Of a DNA stretch of 64,000 nt, positions 37,719 to 45,877 are shown piece after piece; the first letter of the stretch is position 1, and each line of letters starts with the position of its first letter. The DNA is from Aeromonas lusitana (GTDB lineage Bacteria > Pseudomonadota > Gammaproteobacteria > Enterobacterales > Aeromonadaceae), in NCBI RefSeq assembly GCF_002812985.1, contig NZ_PGCP01000016.1:1-64000 (forward strand), in the 5' to 3' direction. A model generated the notes under the pieces. The model saw only the letters and a list, made by a program, of their open reading frames with translations. It had not been told where the DNA came from and searched no databases. Both the position numbers and the translations under genes were made by a program.

Positions 37719-38405
37719 TCAAGGCAGATCAAACAGCAGGGCCTCACTCCCTTGGGAGGCCGTGAGTGCCCAGGACGGCTCATCACGACTGAGCAGGCCA
37801 TCGCCGGGGCGGGCAGCCAGACCATTGCCAGTCAGCTCCCCTGAAATCATATGCAGGTAACCGTGACGTCCTTGCAATGCCCATTCGAGGGTCTCCCCTT
37901 GTGCAAGTTGCAGTCGCCATACCTTTGCCTGCTGGCGGATCCTGAAGGATCCCGCCTCCCCATCCGGTGACGCCACCAGCGTCAAACCGGGCTGGGCTTC
38001 AATCTTCTTCTGCTGATAGCCGGGTGTCGTGCCGTGTTCGTTCGGCTCGATCCAGATCTGCAACAGGGAGAGCGGCTCGGTCTGCGAGGGGTTGTACTCG
38101 CTGTGCCGGATGCCGGAGCCTGCGCTCATCAGCTGGAAATCTCCGGCCGGGATCTGCTCGGCATGGCCGAGGCTGTCCCTGTGCTCTATGGTGCCACTCA
38201 GCACGCAGGTCAGGATTTCCATGTTGGCATGAGGGTGGGTGGCAAATCCGCCACCCGGCGACACCAGATCCTGGTTGATAACCCGCAACGCCGAGTGTCC
38301 CATCCAGTCCGGGTCATAGTAGTGACCGAACGAGAAGCTGTGGCGAGCGTCCAGCCAGCCAAAGTTGGCCTTGCCTCGCGTCTCTGCGGCTCTCAATTTC
38401 ATCAT
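37719..38405 (-). CDS. Pirin family bicupin protein (YhhW/YhaK-like)
   Basis: The 228-residue protein has a pirin N-terminal cupin (about 15-120; GWLDARHSFSFGHYYDPDWMGH, GGFATHPHANMEILTCVLSG, GSGIRHSEYN). The metal ligands His59, His61, His103 and Glu105 are inferred from these motifs. A second, degenerate cupin follows. E. coli YhhW has quercetin dioxygenase activity. GAGGAG lies six bases before ATG 38405. It is 30 bp after the small secreted protein gene on the same strand, so probably co-transcribed. Confidence 0.93.
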   Translation of the reverse strand: MMKLRAAETRGKANFGWLDARHSFSFGHYYDPDWMGHSALRVINQDLVSPGGGFATHPHANMEILTCVLSGTIEHRDSLGHAEQIPAGDFQLMSAGSGIRHSEYNPSQTEPLSLLQIWIEPNEHGTTPGYQQKKIEAQPGLTLVASPDGEAGSFRIRQQAKVWRLQLAQGETLEWALQGRHGYLHMISGELTGNGLAARPGDGLLSRDEPSWALTASQGSEALLFDLP

Positions 38406-38435
38406 GGTGTGCTCCTCATGTACCAAAGCGGTTGA

Positions 38436-38768
38436 TTAACGCTGGCGACCATCACCCAGACCGAACGGGATGCGGTAGTTGCTGTTCTCGTTGCCCAGGC
38501 TGACCGTCAGGTTGCCCTGGGTGCGGCTGGGGATCTTCACCATCTGGGTGCCGGTCAGGTTTGCATGGACGGATGCCAATACATCACCGGATTCGTCACG
38601 GACCTCCAGCATGGGGTTGGCCTTGCCGTCGATGGCGGCGCTGGCCTGCCAGTTCACCACCAGGACACCCGGTGCGGCGCTGAAGTCAGCGGGAACGGAA
38701 GCCTGGGCTACACCGGCGGTCATCAGGCCTGCAACGGCCAGCATCTTGATTACGTTTTTCATGTTCAT
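38436..38768 (-). CDS. Small secreted protein of unknown function
   Basis: The 110-residue precursor has a signal peptide (1-23, AQA-SV). The mature part is a small beta-rich domain with no Cys (APGVLVVNWQASAAIDGKANP, LEVRDESGDVLASVHANL, IPFGLGDGRQR). No family is recognised. It appears to lead a pirin-doxX transcription unit divergent from a LysR gene, with a palindrome in the spacer. A role in the same stress response is inferred from position only. Confidence 0.68.
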   Translation of the reverse strand: MNMKNVIKMLAVAGLMTAGVAQASVPADFSAAPGVLVVNWQASAAIDGKANPMLEVRDESGDVLASVHANLTGTQMVKIPSRTQGNLTVSLGNENSNYRIPFGLGDGRQR

Positions 38769-38950
38769 TCACTCTCTTGTTTTGTCATTGCCAAGGCCGG
38801 TTCGGCCCGAATCAATGCATCCATGCAAGAGGTCATTCAAATATGGTGTTGTTCTTTCACCGACATCAGACAAAGTACTCTTGGGTGTCACGGTCCTGAA
38901 CTACCGATTATTTGGCCGCTCGGCCTTCCTGCCGAAGCGATGATTGAATA

Positions 38951-38969
38951 TTAGGGTCAGTTGCCCTAA
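38951..38969. promoter_or_regulatory. LysR-type operator candidate
   Basis: TTAGGG-TCAGTTG-CCCTAA is a perfect 6-bp inverted repeat with a 7-bp centre. It lies 53-71 bp before the LysR gene, in the divergent spacer. Its size and spacing suit a LysR-family binding site, and it could serve autoregulation and activation of the opposite operon. Confidence 0.6.
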
Positions 38970-39021
38970 GTTGTTAGCGAGATAATCTGGCAAACATGTT
39001 CAAAAAAATTGAAGGGTAATT

Positions 39022-39942
39022 ATGGCCAAGGACGTGAACAAGGAACGGGCGCTGACGCTGGAGGCCATCCGGGTGCTGGATGCAATCGATCGCCGTGGCA
39101 GCTTCGCGGCGGCCGCCGATGAGCTGGGCAAGGTGCCGTCGGCCCTGAGCTACACGGTGCAGAAGCTGGAAGACGAGCTGGACGCCATGCTGTTCGATCG
39201 CAGCGGCCATAGAACCAAGTTCACCCCGGCCGGCCGCATGCTGCTGGAGCGCGGCCGGGTACTGCTGGAAGCCGCCGAGCACCTGGTGGGTGAGACCCGG
39301 GCCCTGGCCCGTGGCTGGGAGACCGACATCACCATAGCGGTCGATGCCCTGGTGCCGCTGCAAGCGCTCTATCCCCTGGTGGAGCGCCTCGCCGAGCTCA
39401 CCGACACCCGCTTGCGGCTGCGGGCCGAGGTGCTGGCGGGCAGTTGGGAGAGCCTGGAAGATGGCCGGGCCGATCTGCTTATCTCCTCCCTCAACCCCGA
39501 CATCATGCTGACCGGCATCAAGCATCAGGTGCTGCAGGAAGAGGTGATGCTCTATGTGGCCCACCCGGAGCATCCGCTACACCAGGAGGCCGAGCCTCTG
39601 GCGGACGATACCCTGCGCCGCTACCGCGCCATCGCCATCGCCGACTCGGCCCTGCGCAAGCCTGTGCTCACCTACCGCCTGCTCGACAAGCAGCCGCGCC
39701 TCACCGTCAGCACCATGGCCGAGAAGCGCGATGCCCTGCTGGCGGGGATCGGGGTCGGCACCATGCCGCTAACCTGGATTGAAGAGGACATCAAGGCGGG
39801 ACGACTCAAGGTGATAGGCCCTGAGTATCGCCATCAGCTCCAGGTCGTGCTGGCCTGGCGGCGGGATACCATGGGCAAGGCCAAGAGCTGGCTGGTGCGG
39901 GAGATCCCCAAGCTGTTCCCTTGCAAGGAGGAGAAAAGCTGA
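39022..39942 (+). CDS. LysR-family regulator (YhaJ-like)
   Basis: The 306-residue protein has an N-terminal winged helix-turn-helix (about 12-70; ALTLEAIRVLDAIDRRGSFAAAADELGKVPSALSYTVQKLE in sequence order) and a periplasmic-binding-like effector domain (95-300). PSALSYTVQKLEDEL is typical of the YhaJ subgroup. AAGGG lies five bases before the ATG. The flanking pirin and DoxX genes are the known targets of YhaJ in E. coli, which senses aromatic or quinone-like compounds. The assignment is by subgroup resemblance and context. Confidence 0.88.
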   Translation: MAKDVNKERALTLEAIRVLDAIDRRGSFAAAADELGKVPSALSYTVQKLEDELDAMLFDRSGHRTKFTPAGRMLLERGRVLLEAAEHLVGETRALARGWETDITIAVDALVPLQALYPLVERLAELTDTRLRLRAEVLAGSWESLEDGRADLLISSLNPDIMLTGIKHQVLQEEVMLYVAHPEHPLHQEAEPLADDTLRRYRAIAIADSALRKPVLTYRLLDKQPRLTVSTMAEKRDALLAGIGVGTMPLTWIEEDIKAGRLKVIGPEYRHQLQVVLAWRRDTMGKAKSWLVREIPKLFPCKEEKS

Positions 39943-40380
39943 ATCGATTGAGTACCGAAAAGACATAAGGGGTCGAAAAATGCGCCTCTTCCTTGACGGC
40001 GGGCTCAGATTCGGAGAAAAGAAAAAGCGGATCTCTTACGAGCTCCGCTCAATGCCAGGAAAGAATAAAAACCTTACGGTTTAAAAAACCCTTAAATTGG
40101 AAGCAAACAATCGTTTTCTCAACCAGGAAGGTCATGAATCCGATTCGTGTTGAATTATGTGCGATGTAATATGCATCACCAGCAAAATGTTGAAAGGTTG
40201 AAGGATATGCACCGCAGAGTGTCATTATCTGCCACCTTGCCTCGTCACTGGTCAGGCCATTTCAGCCAATCTCACCGGGTTTATTTCCTCTGGTTTTTCT
40301 AGGTGTCAACATCTGAGCCCGAAACAGAAAAACAACTCACTTTCTGACACGACTAAAAATGCAGATAAAGGAATAGTTGC
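39943..40380. other. Spacer with hairpin before the XRE gene
   Basis: AGCGGATCT-CTTACG-AGCTCCGCT (40026-40049, one mismatch) is followed by TTTTTCTTTT only when read on the minus strand. It may end LysR transcription weakly. The rest (40050-40380) is AT-rich and should carry the promoter of the XRE gene; AAAGGAAT precedes its ATG. No gene is recognised. Confidence 0.45.
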
Positions 40381-41145
40381 ATGACCTACAGCCAGACCCT
40401 GGCCAATCACATTCTCGACACCCTGAAGAAGACGCTCACCGACAAGGGGATCCGCTACCAGACCCTGGCCGACGCCATGGGGGTTTCCATCGCCACCATC
40501 AAGCGGATGATGAACAAGCCTTCTCTACCGTTCGATACCCTGCTGGAGATCTGCCACCTGGTGGGGCTGTCGTTCGAGGAGTTGCTGGACAAGACCCAGG
40601 ACGCCCAGAGCCGGCGCGCCGTCTTCACCCAGGAGCAGGACGAGGCGTTTCACAAGGAGCCCGGCCTCTACGCCTTCCTCGCCAACATCTTCTGGCGCGA
40701 CAAGGCCCTGGTGGATCTCAAACGGGAGTACGGCCTGACCGATGCCTCCTGCTACCTCTATCTGCGCAAGCTGGAGCGGCTCGGCATACTGCAGCTCGGC
40801 ATCGACAACAGCTACCACTTCCTCATCAGCGAGCGCATCAGCTTCGAGCAGCATAGTCGCTTCGCCCGCCAGCAGGCCCGCCAGGCCATGTCGGTGCTGG
40901 GGGATTACCTGGTGGAGAACATGCACAAGTCCAACAACTACATGGCGCTGTGCCAGCTCCATCTGGACGAGACTGAGGCCATGGCGTTGATCGATCGCAT
41001 GAAGGAGTACTGGCATCAGGAGCTCAAGTTGAACCGGCCCGCCATCGGCCAACGGGAAGACACCAAGACCTATACCATGTCCCTGCAACTGGCCGACTGC
41101 GGCTACCAGAGCTTCGACGATCTGATCCCCAATATCGACAACTGA
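40381..41145 (+). CDS. XRE-family DNA-binding protein
   Basis: The 254-residue protein has an N-terminal helix-turn-helix (about 8-68; YQTLADAMGVSIATIKRMMNKPSLPFDTLLEICHLVGLSFEEL in sequence order). A C-terminal domain of about 180 residues has no known signature (FLANIFWRDKALVDLKREYGL, YLYLRKLERLGILQLG). This layout occurs widely in Aeromonas, Vibrio and Shewanella as a predicted regulator of unknown targets. A good ribosome site (AAAGGAA) is present. It is a single gene that converges with the GntR gene. Confidence 0.85.
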   Translation: MTYSQTLANHILDTLKKTLTDKGIRYQTLADAMGVSIATIKRMMNKPSLPFDTLLEICHLVGLSFEELLDKTQDAQSRRAVFTQEQDEAFHKEPGLYAFLANIFWRDKALVDLKREYGLTDASCYLYLRKLERLGILQLGIDNSYHFLISERISFEQHSRFARQQARQAMSVLGDYLVENMHKSNNYMALCQLHLDETEAMALIDRMKEYWHQELKLNRPAIGQREDTKTYTMSLQLADCGYQSFDDLIPNIDN

Positions 41146-41220
41146 TCCCCAGTGGGGCGTGAGGATCTTCTTTCGCTGTACAGGATCCTTGCCTCCCCCA
41201 TCAGGACAGGATCCCATCCC

Positions 41221-42054
41221 TCACGCCCGGATCTTTCCCTGACTCTGTGCTGGCGTTCCCGCTCTCGCCCCCAACGGGGGCAAGGGCACCCGGGTGTCCA
41301 GGCAGATGCGGATGGCATCCGGCCGCCAGTGCTCGACATCGCAATCCACCAGAGCCCCCGTCTCGTCGTAGTTGACCCGCACCAGCCGCAGCACGGCGCT
41401 CCCCTCTGCCAGGTTGAGGGCGCGGGCTATGGCCCCCCGCGCCGCCGAGGGAGTGATCTCGAGGCTGGCCCCGCCCTGGCCTATGCCATAGCGCTGCCGG
41501 TAAAGCTCGGTGAGGGAGCTCGCAAGGGGGGCGCTCGCGATATCGGGGAAACGGCTCGCCAGTAGGTGATGGCTGACGTGCAGCACGGGGCGACCGTCGA
41601 TCAGCCGCTGGCGACGGATCTCGTAAAGCGGCGTGAAGGGGGCCAGTCCCATCCAGCGACACAACTCGCTGCTGGCCAGCTCAGCGCCGTGGGCCAGCAC
41701 CCGGGTCTCGGCGGTGCGCTGCTGCTCGCCGATCCACTGGTGGAAGTGGGTGTGGATGGCGGGATCATAGGTGAGCCTGGGGGGCGCCACGAACCAGCCA
41801 CGGCGCTCGGCCCGGTAGATGAGACCATCCGCCTCCAGGCTGGACAGCGCCTCCTTGATGGTGATGCGAGTGGTGGCGAAGCGCTCGCTGAGGGCCCGCT
41901 CGGCGGGCAGCTGTTGCCCCGCCCCCAGCTGGCCGCTGCCGATGTAGCGGCGCAGGGTCTGGCAAATCTGTTCGCACTTGGAAGGGCTGCGGCCTTCGGC
42001 CACAACCTGCTCGCTCAATCGCGGCTCTCTCACTGTCACATCCCTGTCGGTCAT
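41221..42054 (-). CDS. GntR-family regulator with UTRA domain (PhnR-like)
   Basis: The 277-residue protein has an N-terminal GntR winged helix (about 28-95; LRRYIGSGQLGAGQQLPAERAL, TTRITIKEALSSLEADGLIYR) and a C-terminal UTRA ligand domain (about 110-255; LYEIRRQRLIDGRPVLHVSHHL, AVLRLVRVNYDETGALVDCDVEHWR). It resembles PhnR, regulator of 2-aminoethylphosphonate transport in Salmonella. It is divergent from an ABC transporter/phosphatase operon, which it most likely controls. The ribosome site of ATG 42054 is weak; a nearby in-frame GTG preceded by AGGGAT is an alternative. Confidence 0.88.
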   Translation of the reverse strand: MTDRDVTVREPRLSEQVVAEGRSPSKCEQICQTLRRYIGSGQLGAGQQLPAERALSERFATTRITIKEALSSLEADGLIYRAERRGWFVAPPRLTYDPAIHTHFHQWIGEQQRTAETRVLAHGAELASSELCRWMGLAPFTPLYEIRRQRLIDGRPVLHVSHHLLASRFPDIASAPLASSLTELYRQRYGIGQGGASLEITPSAARGAIARALNLAEGSAVLRLVRVNYDETGALVDCDVEHWRPDAIRICLDTRVPLPPLGARAGTPAQSQGKIRA

Positions 42055-42204
42055 TGGGCTGGAGTAGACCAGCCAAGGTTGGCCCAGAGTTGTACCCTGG
42101 CGGGATGACAGTCAGGTGACAGGCCAATAAGATCTCAAATGGATATCTATATACGTGTTCGCCACCACCCTATCCACACCTTGCGTCAGCTCTCCCTGCG
42201 AGGA

Positions 42205-42225
42205 ATGACAGGCCTCACTTGTCAT
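42205..42225. promoter_or_regulatory. Candidate GntR operator
   Basis: ATGACA-N9-TGTCAT (42205-42210 and 42220-42225) is a perfect inverted repeat in the spacer, 89 bp before the operon start. Related ATGACAGTCAGGTGACAG (42105-42122) lies near the GntR start. Half-site spacing is compatible with a GntR/UTRA dimer. Confidence 0.5.
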
Positions 42226-42313
42226 CAAACTGCCACGTAAACGCCCCGCCGCCGTCATATTTCCCCTCTAGCATCCCTCTCGAACCTTAACTGACCTAGT
42301 CCAGAGGGATGGG

Positions 42314-43363
42314 ATGATGAAAACCTTGATCGCAAGTGCACTGGCCATGGCGGCCATCAGTCAGCCACTGTTTGCCGCCGACAATATCGCGGATCTGGAG
42401 AAAGCCGCCCGCGGCGAAGGCCAGCTCAACAGCATCGGCATGCCCGACAGCTGGGCGAACTGGAAGGACACCTGGCAGCAGATCGGCAGCGTCTATGGCA
42501 TCAAGCACCAGGACACCGACATGAGCTCGGCCCAGGAGATCGCCAAGTTTGCCGCCGAGAAGGCCAATGCCACCGCCGACATCGGTGACGTGGGCGGCGC
42601 CTTCGGCCCGGTCGCGGTCAAGCAGGGGGTCACCCAGCCCTACAAGCCCTCCACCTGGGCGGACATTCCGAACTGGGCCAAGGACGCGGACGGCCACTGG
42701 ATGCTGGCCTATACCGGCACCATCGCCTTCCTGATCAACAAGGATCTGGTCAAGGCCGCTCCCACCAGCTGGCAGTCCCTGCTCGGCGGTGACTACAAGG
42801 TGACCTTGGGGGATGTGGGCGTCGCCTCCCAGGCCAACAACGGCGTGCTGGCGGCGGCCTATGCCACCGGCGGCAGCGAGAAGAACCTGCAACCGGCGCT
42901 GGAGCTGTTCGGCAAGCTGGCCAAGCAGGGCCGCCTCTCCCTCAACGACCCCACCATAGCCAACATCGAGAAGGGCGAAGTGGAAGTGGGGGTGTTGTGG
43001 GACTTCAACGCCCTGAACTACCGCGATCAAATCGACCCCAACAAGTTTGCCGTGGTTATCCCGAGTGACGGCTCCGTCATCGCCGGTTACACCACCATCA
43101 TCAACAAGTGGGCCAAGAACCCCAACGCCGCCAAGCTGGCGCGGGAATACATCCTCTCGGACGCCGGCCAAATCAACCTGGCCCGTGGCTATGCCCGCCC
43201 CATCCGCAGCAACGTCGCCCTGCCGGATGATGTTAAGGCCAAGCTGCTGCCGGCGGAGCAATACGCCAACGCCAAGCCGGTGCAGGATCACGCCGCCTGG
43301 GAGCAGAGCTCCAAGGCCCTGCCGCGCCAGTGGCAGGAAACCGTCATGATCAACATGCAGTAA
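42314..43363 (+). CDS. ABC transporter periplasmic binding protein, organophosphorus uptake (putative)
   Basis: The 349-residue precursor has a signal peptide (1-21, LFA-AD). The mature protein is a type II binding protein like AfuA/PotD/PhnS proteins (FAAEKANATADIGDVGGAFG near 80, LAYTGTIAFLINKDLV near 140, GVLWDFNALNYRDQID near 220). It is the first gene of a six-gene operon with matching permeases and ATPase. By context it binds a phosphonate or phosphodiester rather than iron or polyamine; this is inferred. GAGGG precedes the ATG; a second ATG follows directly. Confidence 0.85.
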   Translation: MMKTLIASALAMAAISQPLFAADNIADLEKAARGEGQLNSIGMPDSWANWKDTWQQIGSVYGIKHQDTDMSSAQEIAKFAAEKANATADIGDVGGAFGPVAVKQGVTQPYKPSTWADIPNWAKDADGHWMLAYTGTIAFLINKDLVKAAPTSWQSLLGGDYKVTLGDVGVASQANNGVLAAAYATGGSEKNLQPALELFGKLAKQGRLSLNDPTIANIEKGEVEVGVLWDFNALNYRDQIDPNKFAVVIPSDGSVIAGYTTIINKWAKNPNAAKLAREYILSDAGQINLARGYARPIRSNVALPDDVKAKLLPAEQYANAKPVQDHAAWEQSSKALPRQWQETVMINMQ

Positions 43364-43372
43364 GGACAGCCT

Positions 43373-44206
43373 GTGCAACACAAGGTGATAGTGGTACTTG
43401 TGGATGGCCTGTCTGCCGAGGTAGCCCACACCATGGGCTACCTCGCTGGCATGGTGGAGGCAGAGCGCGGTCTCTACACGACCCTGACCTGCGCCCTGCC
43501 CTCCCTCTCCCGGCCACTCTACGAATGCATACTGACCGGCGTGCCGCCCGTGGCGAGCGGCATCAGTCACAACGGCGTCAGCCGCCTCAGCCGACACGAA
43601 TCCATCTTCCACCTCGCCCGCGCCGCGGGTAAGACCACGGCCGCCGCGGCCTATCACTGGGTCAGCGAGCTCTACAACCAGAGCCCCTGGCAACCGCTTC
43701 GAGATCGCTTCACCCACGACGAGCAACTGCCCATCCAGCATGGCTGCTTCTACTGGGACGATGGCTACCCCGACAGCCACCTGCTGCTGGACGGCGAATG
43801 GCTGCGCACCCAGTACGATTCCGACTTCCTGCTGATCCATCCCATGGGGGTAGACGATGCGGGCCATAAGTTTGGCCTCGATTCTCCCCAGTACCGAAAC
43901 CAGGCGCGGCGCATGGACAGCCTGCTGGCCGACCTGCTGCCCCAGTGGTTAGGCGAGGGGTATCAGGTGCTGATCACCTCGGATCACGGCATGAACGAGG
44001 ATCGCAGCCACGGCGGCACCCTGCCCGAAGAGCGCCAGGTGCCGCTCTGGCTGTTCGGGGAGGCCTTGGTGACCCAGTGGCCGGCAGGGCCTGCTCTGCA
44101 ACAGACCCAGCTCTGCGCCCTGATGGCGGACCTGCTCGGTGTGCCCCACGACAAGCCGAGCGGCCCACAGCTGCTCAAGGCCAGCCACCAGCGGGAGGTG
44201 CACTGA
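43373..44206 (+). CDS. Alkaline-phosphatase-superfamily phosphodiesterase (NPP-like), cytoplasmic
   Basis: This 277-residue, GTG-started protein lacks a signal peptide. The metal-site pattern of nucleotide pyrophosphatase/phosphodiesterases is complete: Asp11 (VLVDGL), nucleophile Ser46 in PSLSRPLYECILTG (Ser in place of the usual Thr), Asp/His in GVDDAGHKFG, Asp-His in ITSDHGM, and His in SHGG. It should cleave a phosphodiester, phosphomonoester or phosphonate inside the cell. AAGGA lies six bases before GTG. It sits between the binding protein and permease genes, which implies that it acts on the imported compound. Confidence 0.85.
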   Translation: MQHKVIVVLVDGLSAEVAHTMGYLAGMVEAERGLYTTLTCALPSLSRPLYECILTGVPPVASGISHNGVSRLSRHESIFHLARAAGKTTAAAAYHWVSELYNQSPWQPLRDRFTHDEQLPIQHGCFYWDDGYPDSHLLLDGEWLRTQYDSDFLLIHPMGVDDAGHKFGLDSPQYRNQARRMDSLLADLLPQWLGEGYQVLITSDHGMNEDRSHGGTLPEERQVPLWLFGEALVTQWPAGPALQQTQLCALMADLLGVPHDKPSGPQLLKASHQREVH

Positions 44207-45102
44207 TGATGCCCGCCGCCACTGATACCCTGACAGCGCAAGGCGCGCACCAGGGCCGTGCCCGCCGTCACTGGTTGCCCGCCCTGGTGCTGCTGCCCTT
44301 CGCCCTGCTGATGATACTGTTCCAGCTCGCCCCCATGATATGGGTGCTGGTGGGCAGCCTGCAGACCCCGGACGGCTGGGGCCTGGGTTACTACCAGGAG
44401 ATACTGAGCTCACCCTTCTACCTGCAATCCTTTGGCAATTCGTTGCGCATCGCCGGCATCGCCAGCCTGGCGGGGCTCGCCATAGGCACCCTGGGGGCGG
44501 CGGCCCTGCGCCACAGCGGTGAGGGGGTCAAGCGCCTGCTGCTGGCCTTTGTCACCATGACCAGCAACTTCAGCGGCGTGCCGCTGGCGTTCGCCTTCAT
44601 CATCATTCTCGGCATCAATGGCGCCATCACCCTCTTGCTGAAATCCTGGGGCTGGATCGACGGCTTCAACCTCTACTCCGGCAGCGGCCTCATCCTCATC
44701 TACACCTATTTCCAGATACCGCTGGCCCTCTTGCTGCTCTATCCAGCCTTCGATGCGCTGCAGGATGACTGGCCCCAGGCCGCCGCCCTGCTTGGCGCCA
44801 GCAAGCGCCAGTATGTGTGGCACGTGGCACTGCCTGTGCTCACTCCGGCCCTGCTCGGGACCCTGATCATATTGTTCGCCAACGCGGTAGGCGCCTACGC
44901 CTCCGCCTATGCCCTCACCACGGGCAACTTCAACCTGGTGACCATACGAGTGGCCAGTCTGGTCTCCGGCGACATCTTCCTCGAGCCGAACCTGGCGGCG
45001 GCGCTGGCGGTGATCCTGATGGTACTGCTAGGGGTGGTCACGGCCGCCAACCAGTGGCTATTGAAGCGGAGCTATGTGAACAAGGGGAACCAACATGCGT
45101 GA
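44206..45102 (+). CDS. ABC transporter permease 1
   Basis: The 298-residue inner-membrane protein has six to seven helices. The BPD-transport EAA-type loop is QAAALLGASKRQYVWHVALPVLTPALLGTL near residues 190-220. The start codon overlaps the preceding stop (ATGA) and has GGAGG seven bases upstream, so it is translationally coupled. It resembles PhnU/PotB-type permeases. It overlaps the second permease by 8 bp. Confidence 0.92.
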   Translation: MMPAATDTLTAQGAHQGRARRHWLPALVLLPFALLMILFQLAPMIWVLVGSLQTPDGWGLGYYQEILSSPFYLQSFGNSLRIAGIASLAGLAIGTLGAAALRHSGEGVKRLLLAFVTMTSNFSGVPLAFAFIIILGINGAITLLLKSWGWIDGFNLYSGSGLILIYTYFQIPLALLLLYPAFDALQDDWPQAAALLGASKRQYVWHVALPVLTPALLGTLIILFANAVGAYASAYALTTGNFNLVTIRVASLVSGDIFLEPNLAAALAVILMVLLGVVTAANQWLLKRSYVNKGNQHA

Positions 45103-45871
45103 CCTGAAACCGGGCTGGCCAAAGTGGGTGCTGGGCGCCATGGTGGCGACCCTGCTGCTGCCCCTGCTGGCCACCTTCCTCTACTCCATCTCCACCCGCT
45201 GGGGCGCTACCCTGCTGCCGGACGGCTTCACCCTCGACTGGTATCTCAAGTTGTGGGGGGATCCCCGCTTCCTCGCCGCCTTCGGCCGCAGTTTGCTGGT
45301 CTGCTTCGCCACCCTGTTATTGGGGACGCTCGTGCTGGTTCCAACGGTTCTGGTAGTGGCCTATTACTTCCCCAAGCTGGATCCCTGGATGAATCTGCTG
45401 ATCCTGCTGCCCTTCGCGGTGCCCCCCGTGGTCTCCTCTGTGGGTCTGCTGCAGATCTACGCGGACGGCCCCCTGCCCCTGATCGGCACGCCGTGGATCC
45501 TGGTAGGCACCTGGTTCACCATAGTGCTGCCCTTCATGTACCGGGCGCTCGCCAACAACCTGCAGGGGATACCGCTCAAAGATCTGATGGATGCCGCCCA
45601 CCTGCTCGGCGCCAGCAACGCCCGTGCCTTCGCCATGGTGGTGTTGCCCTGCCTGCGCAAAGGGCTGCTGGCGGCGCTGTTTCTGTCCCTTTCCTTCCTG
45701 CTCGGGGAGTTCGTGTTCGCCAACATGCTGGTGGGCACCCGCTACGAGACGCTGCAGGTCTATCTCTACAACATGCGCGCCACCTCCGGCCACTTCACCA
45801 GCGCCCTGGTGATGAGCTACTTCCTGCTGACCCTGCTGCTCACCTGGGCGGCCAATAGATTCCATCGGTGA
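45095..45871 (+). CDS. ABC transporter permease 2
   Basis: The 258-residue inner-membrane protein has six helices and the EAA-type loop DLMDAAHLLGASNARAFAMVVLPCLRKGLLAAL near 165-195. It resembles PhnV/PotC-type permeases. The 8-bp overlap with permease 1 suggests coupled translation and a heterodimeric channel. The ATPase gene starts 6 bp after its stop. Confidence 0.92.
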   Translation: MRDLKPGWPKWVLGAMVATLLLPLLATFLYSISTRWGATLLPDGFTLDWYLKLWGDPRFLAAFGRSLLVCFATLLLGTLVLVPTVLVVAYYFPKLDPWMNLLILLPFAVPPVVSSVGLLQIYADGPLPLIGTPWILVGTWFTIVLPFMYRALANNLQGIPLKDLMDAAHLLGASNARAFAMVVLPCLRKGLLAALFLSLSFLLGEFVFANMLVGTRYETLQVYLYNMRATSGHFTSALVMSYFLLTLLLTWAANRFHR

Positions 45872-45877
45872 TCCAAG

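Noticed and set aside
42296..43867. 523-codon minus-strand ORF opposite the binding protein and phosphodiesterase genes
   Set aside because: Both plus-strand genes have signal or catalytic motifs; the antisense product is Gly/Val/His-rich nonsense.
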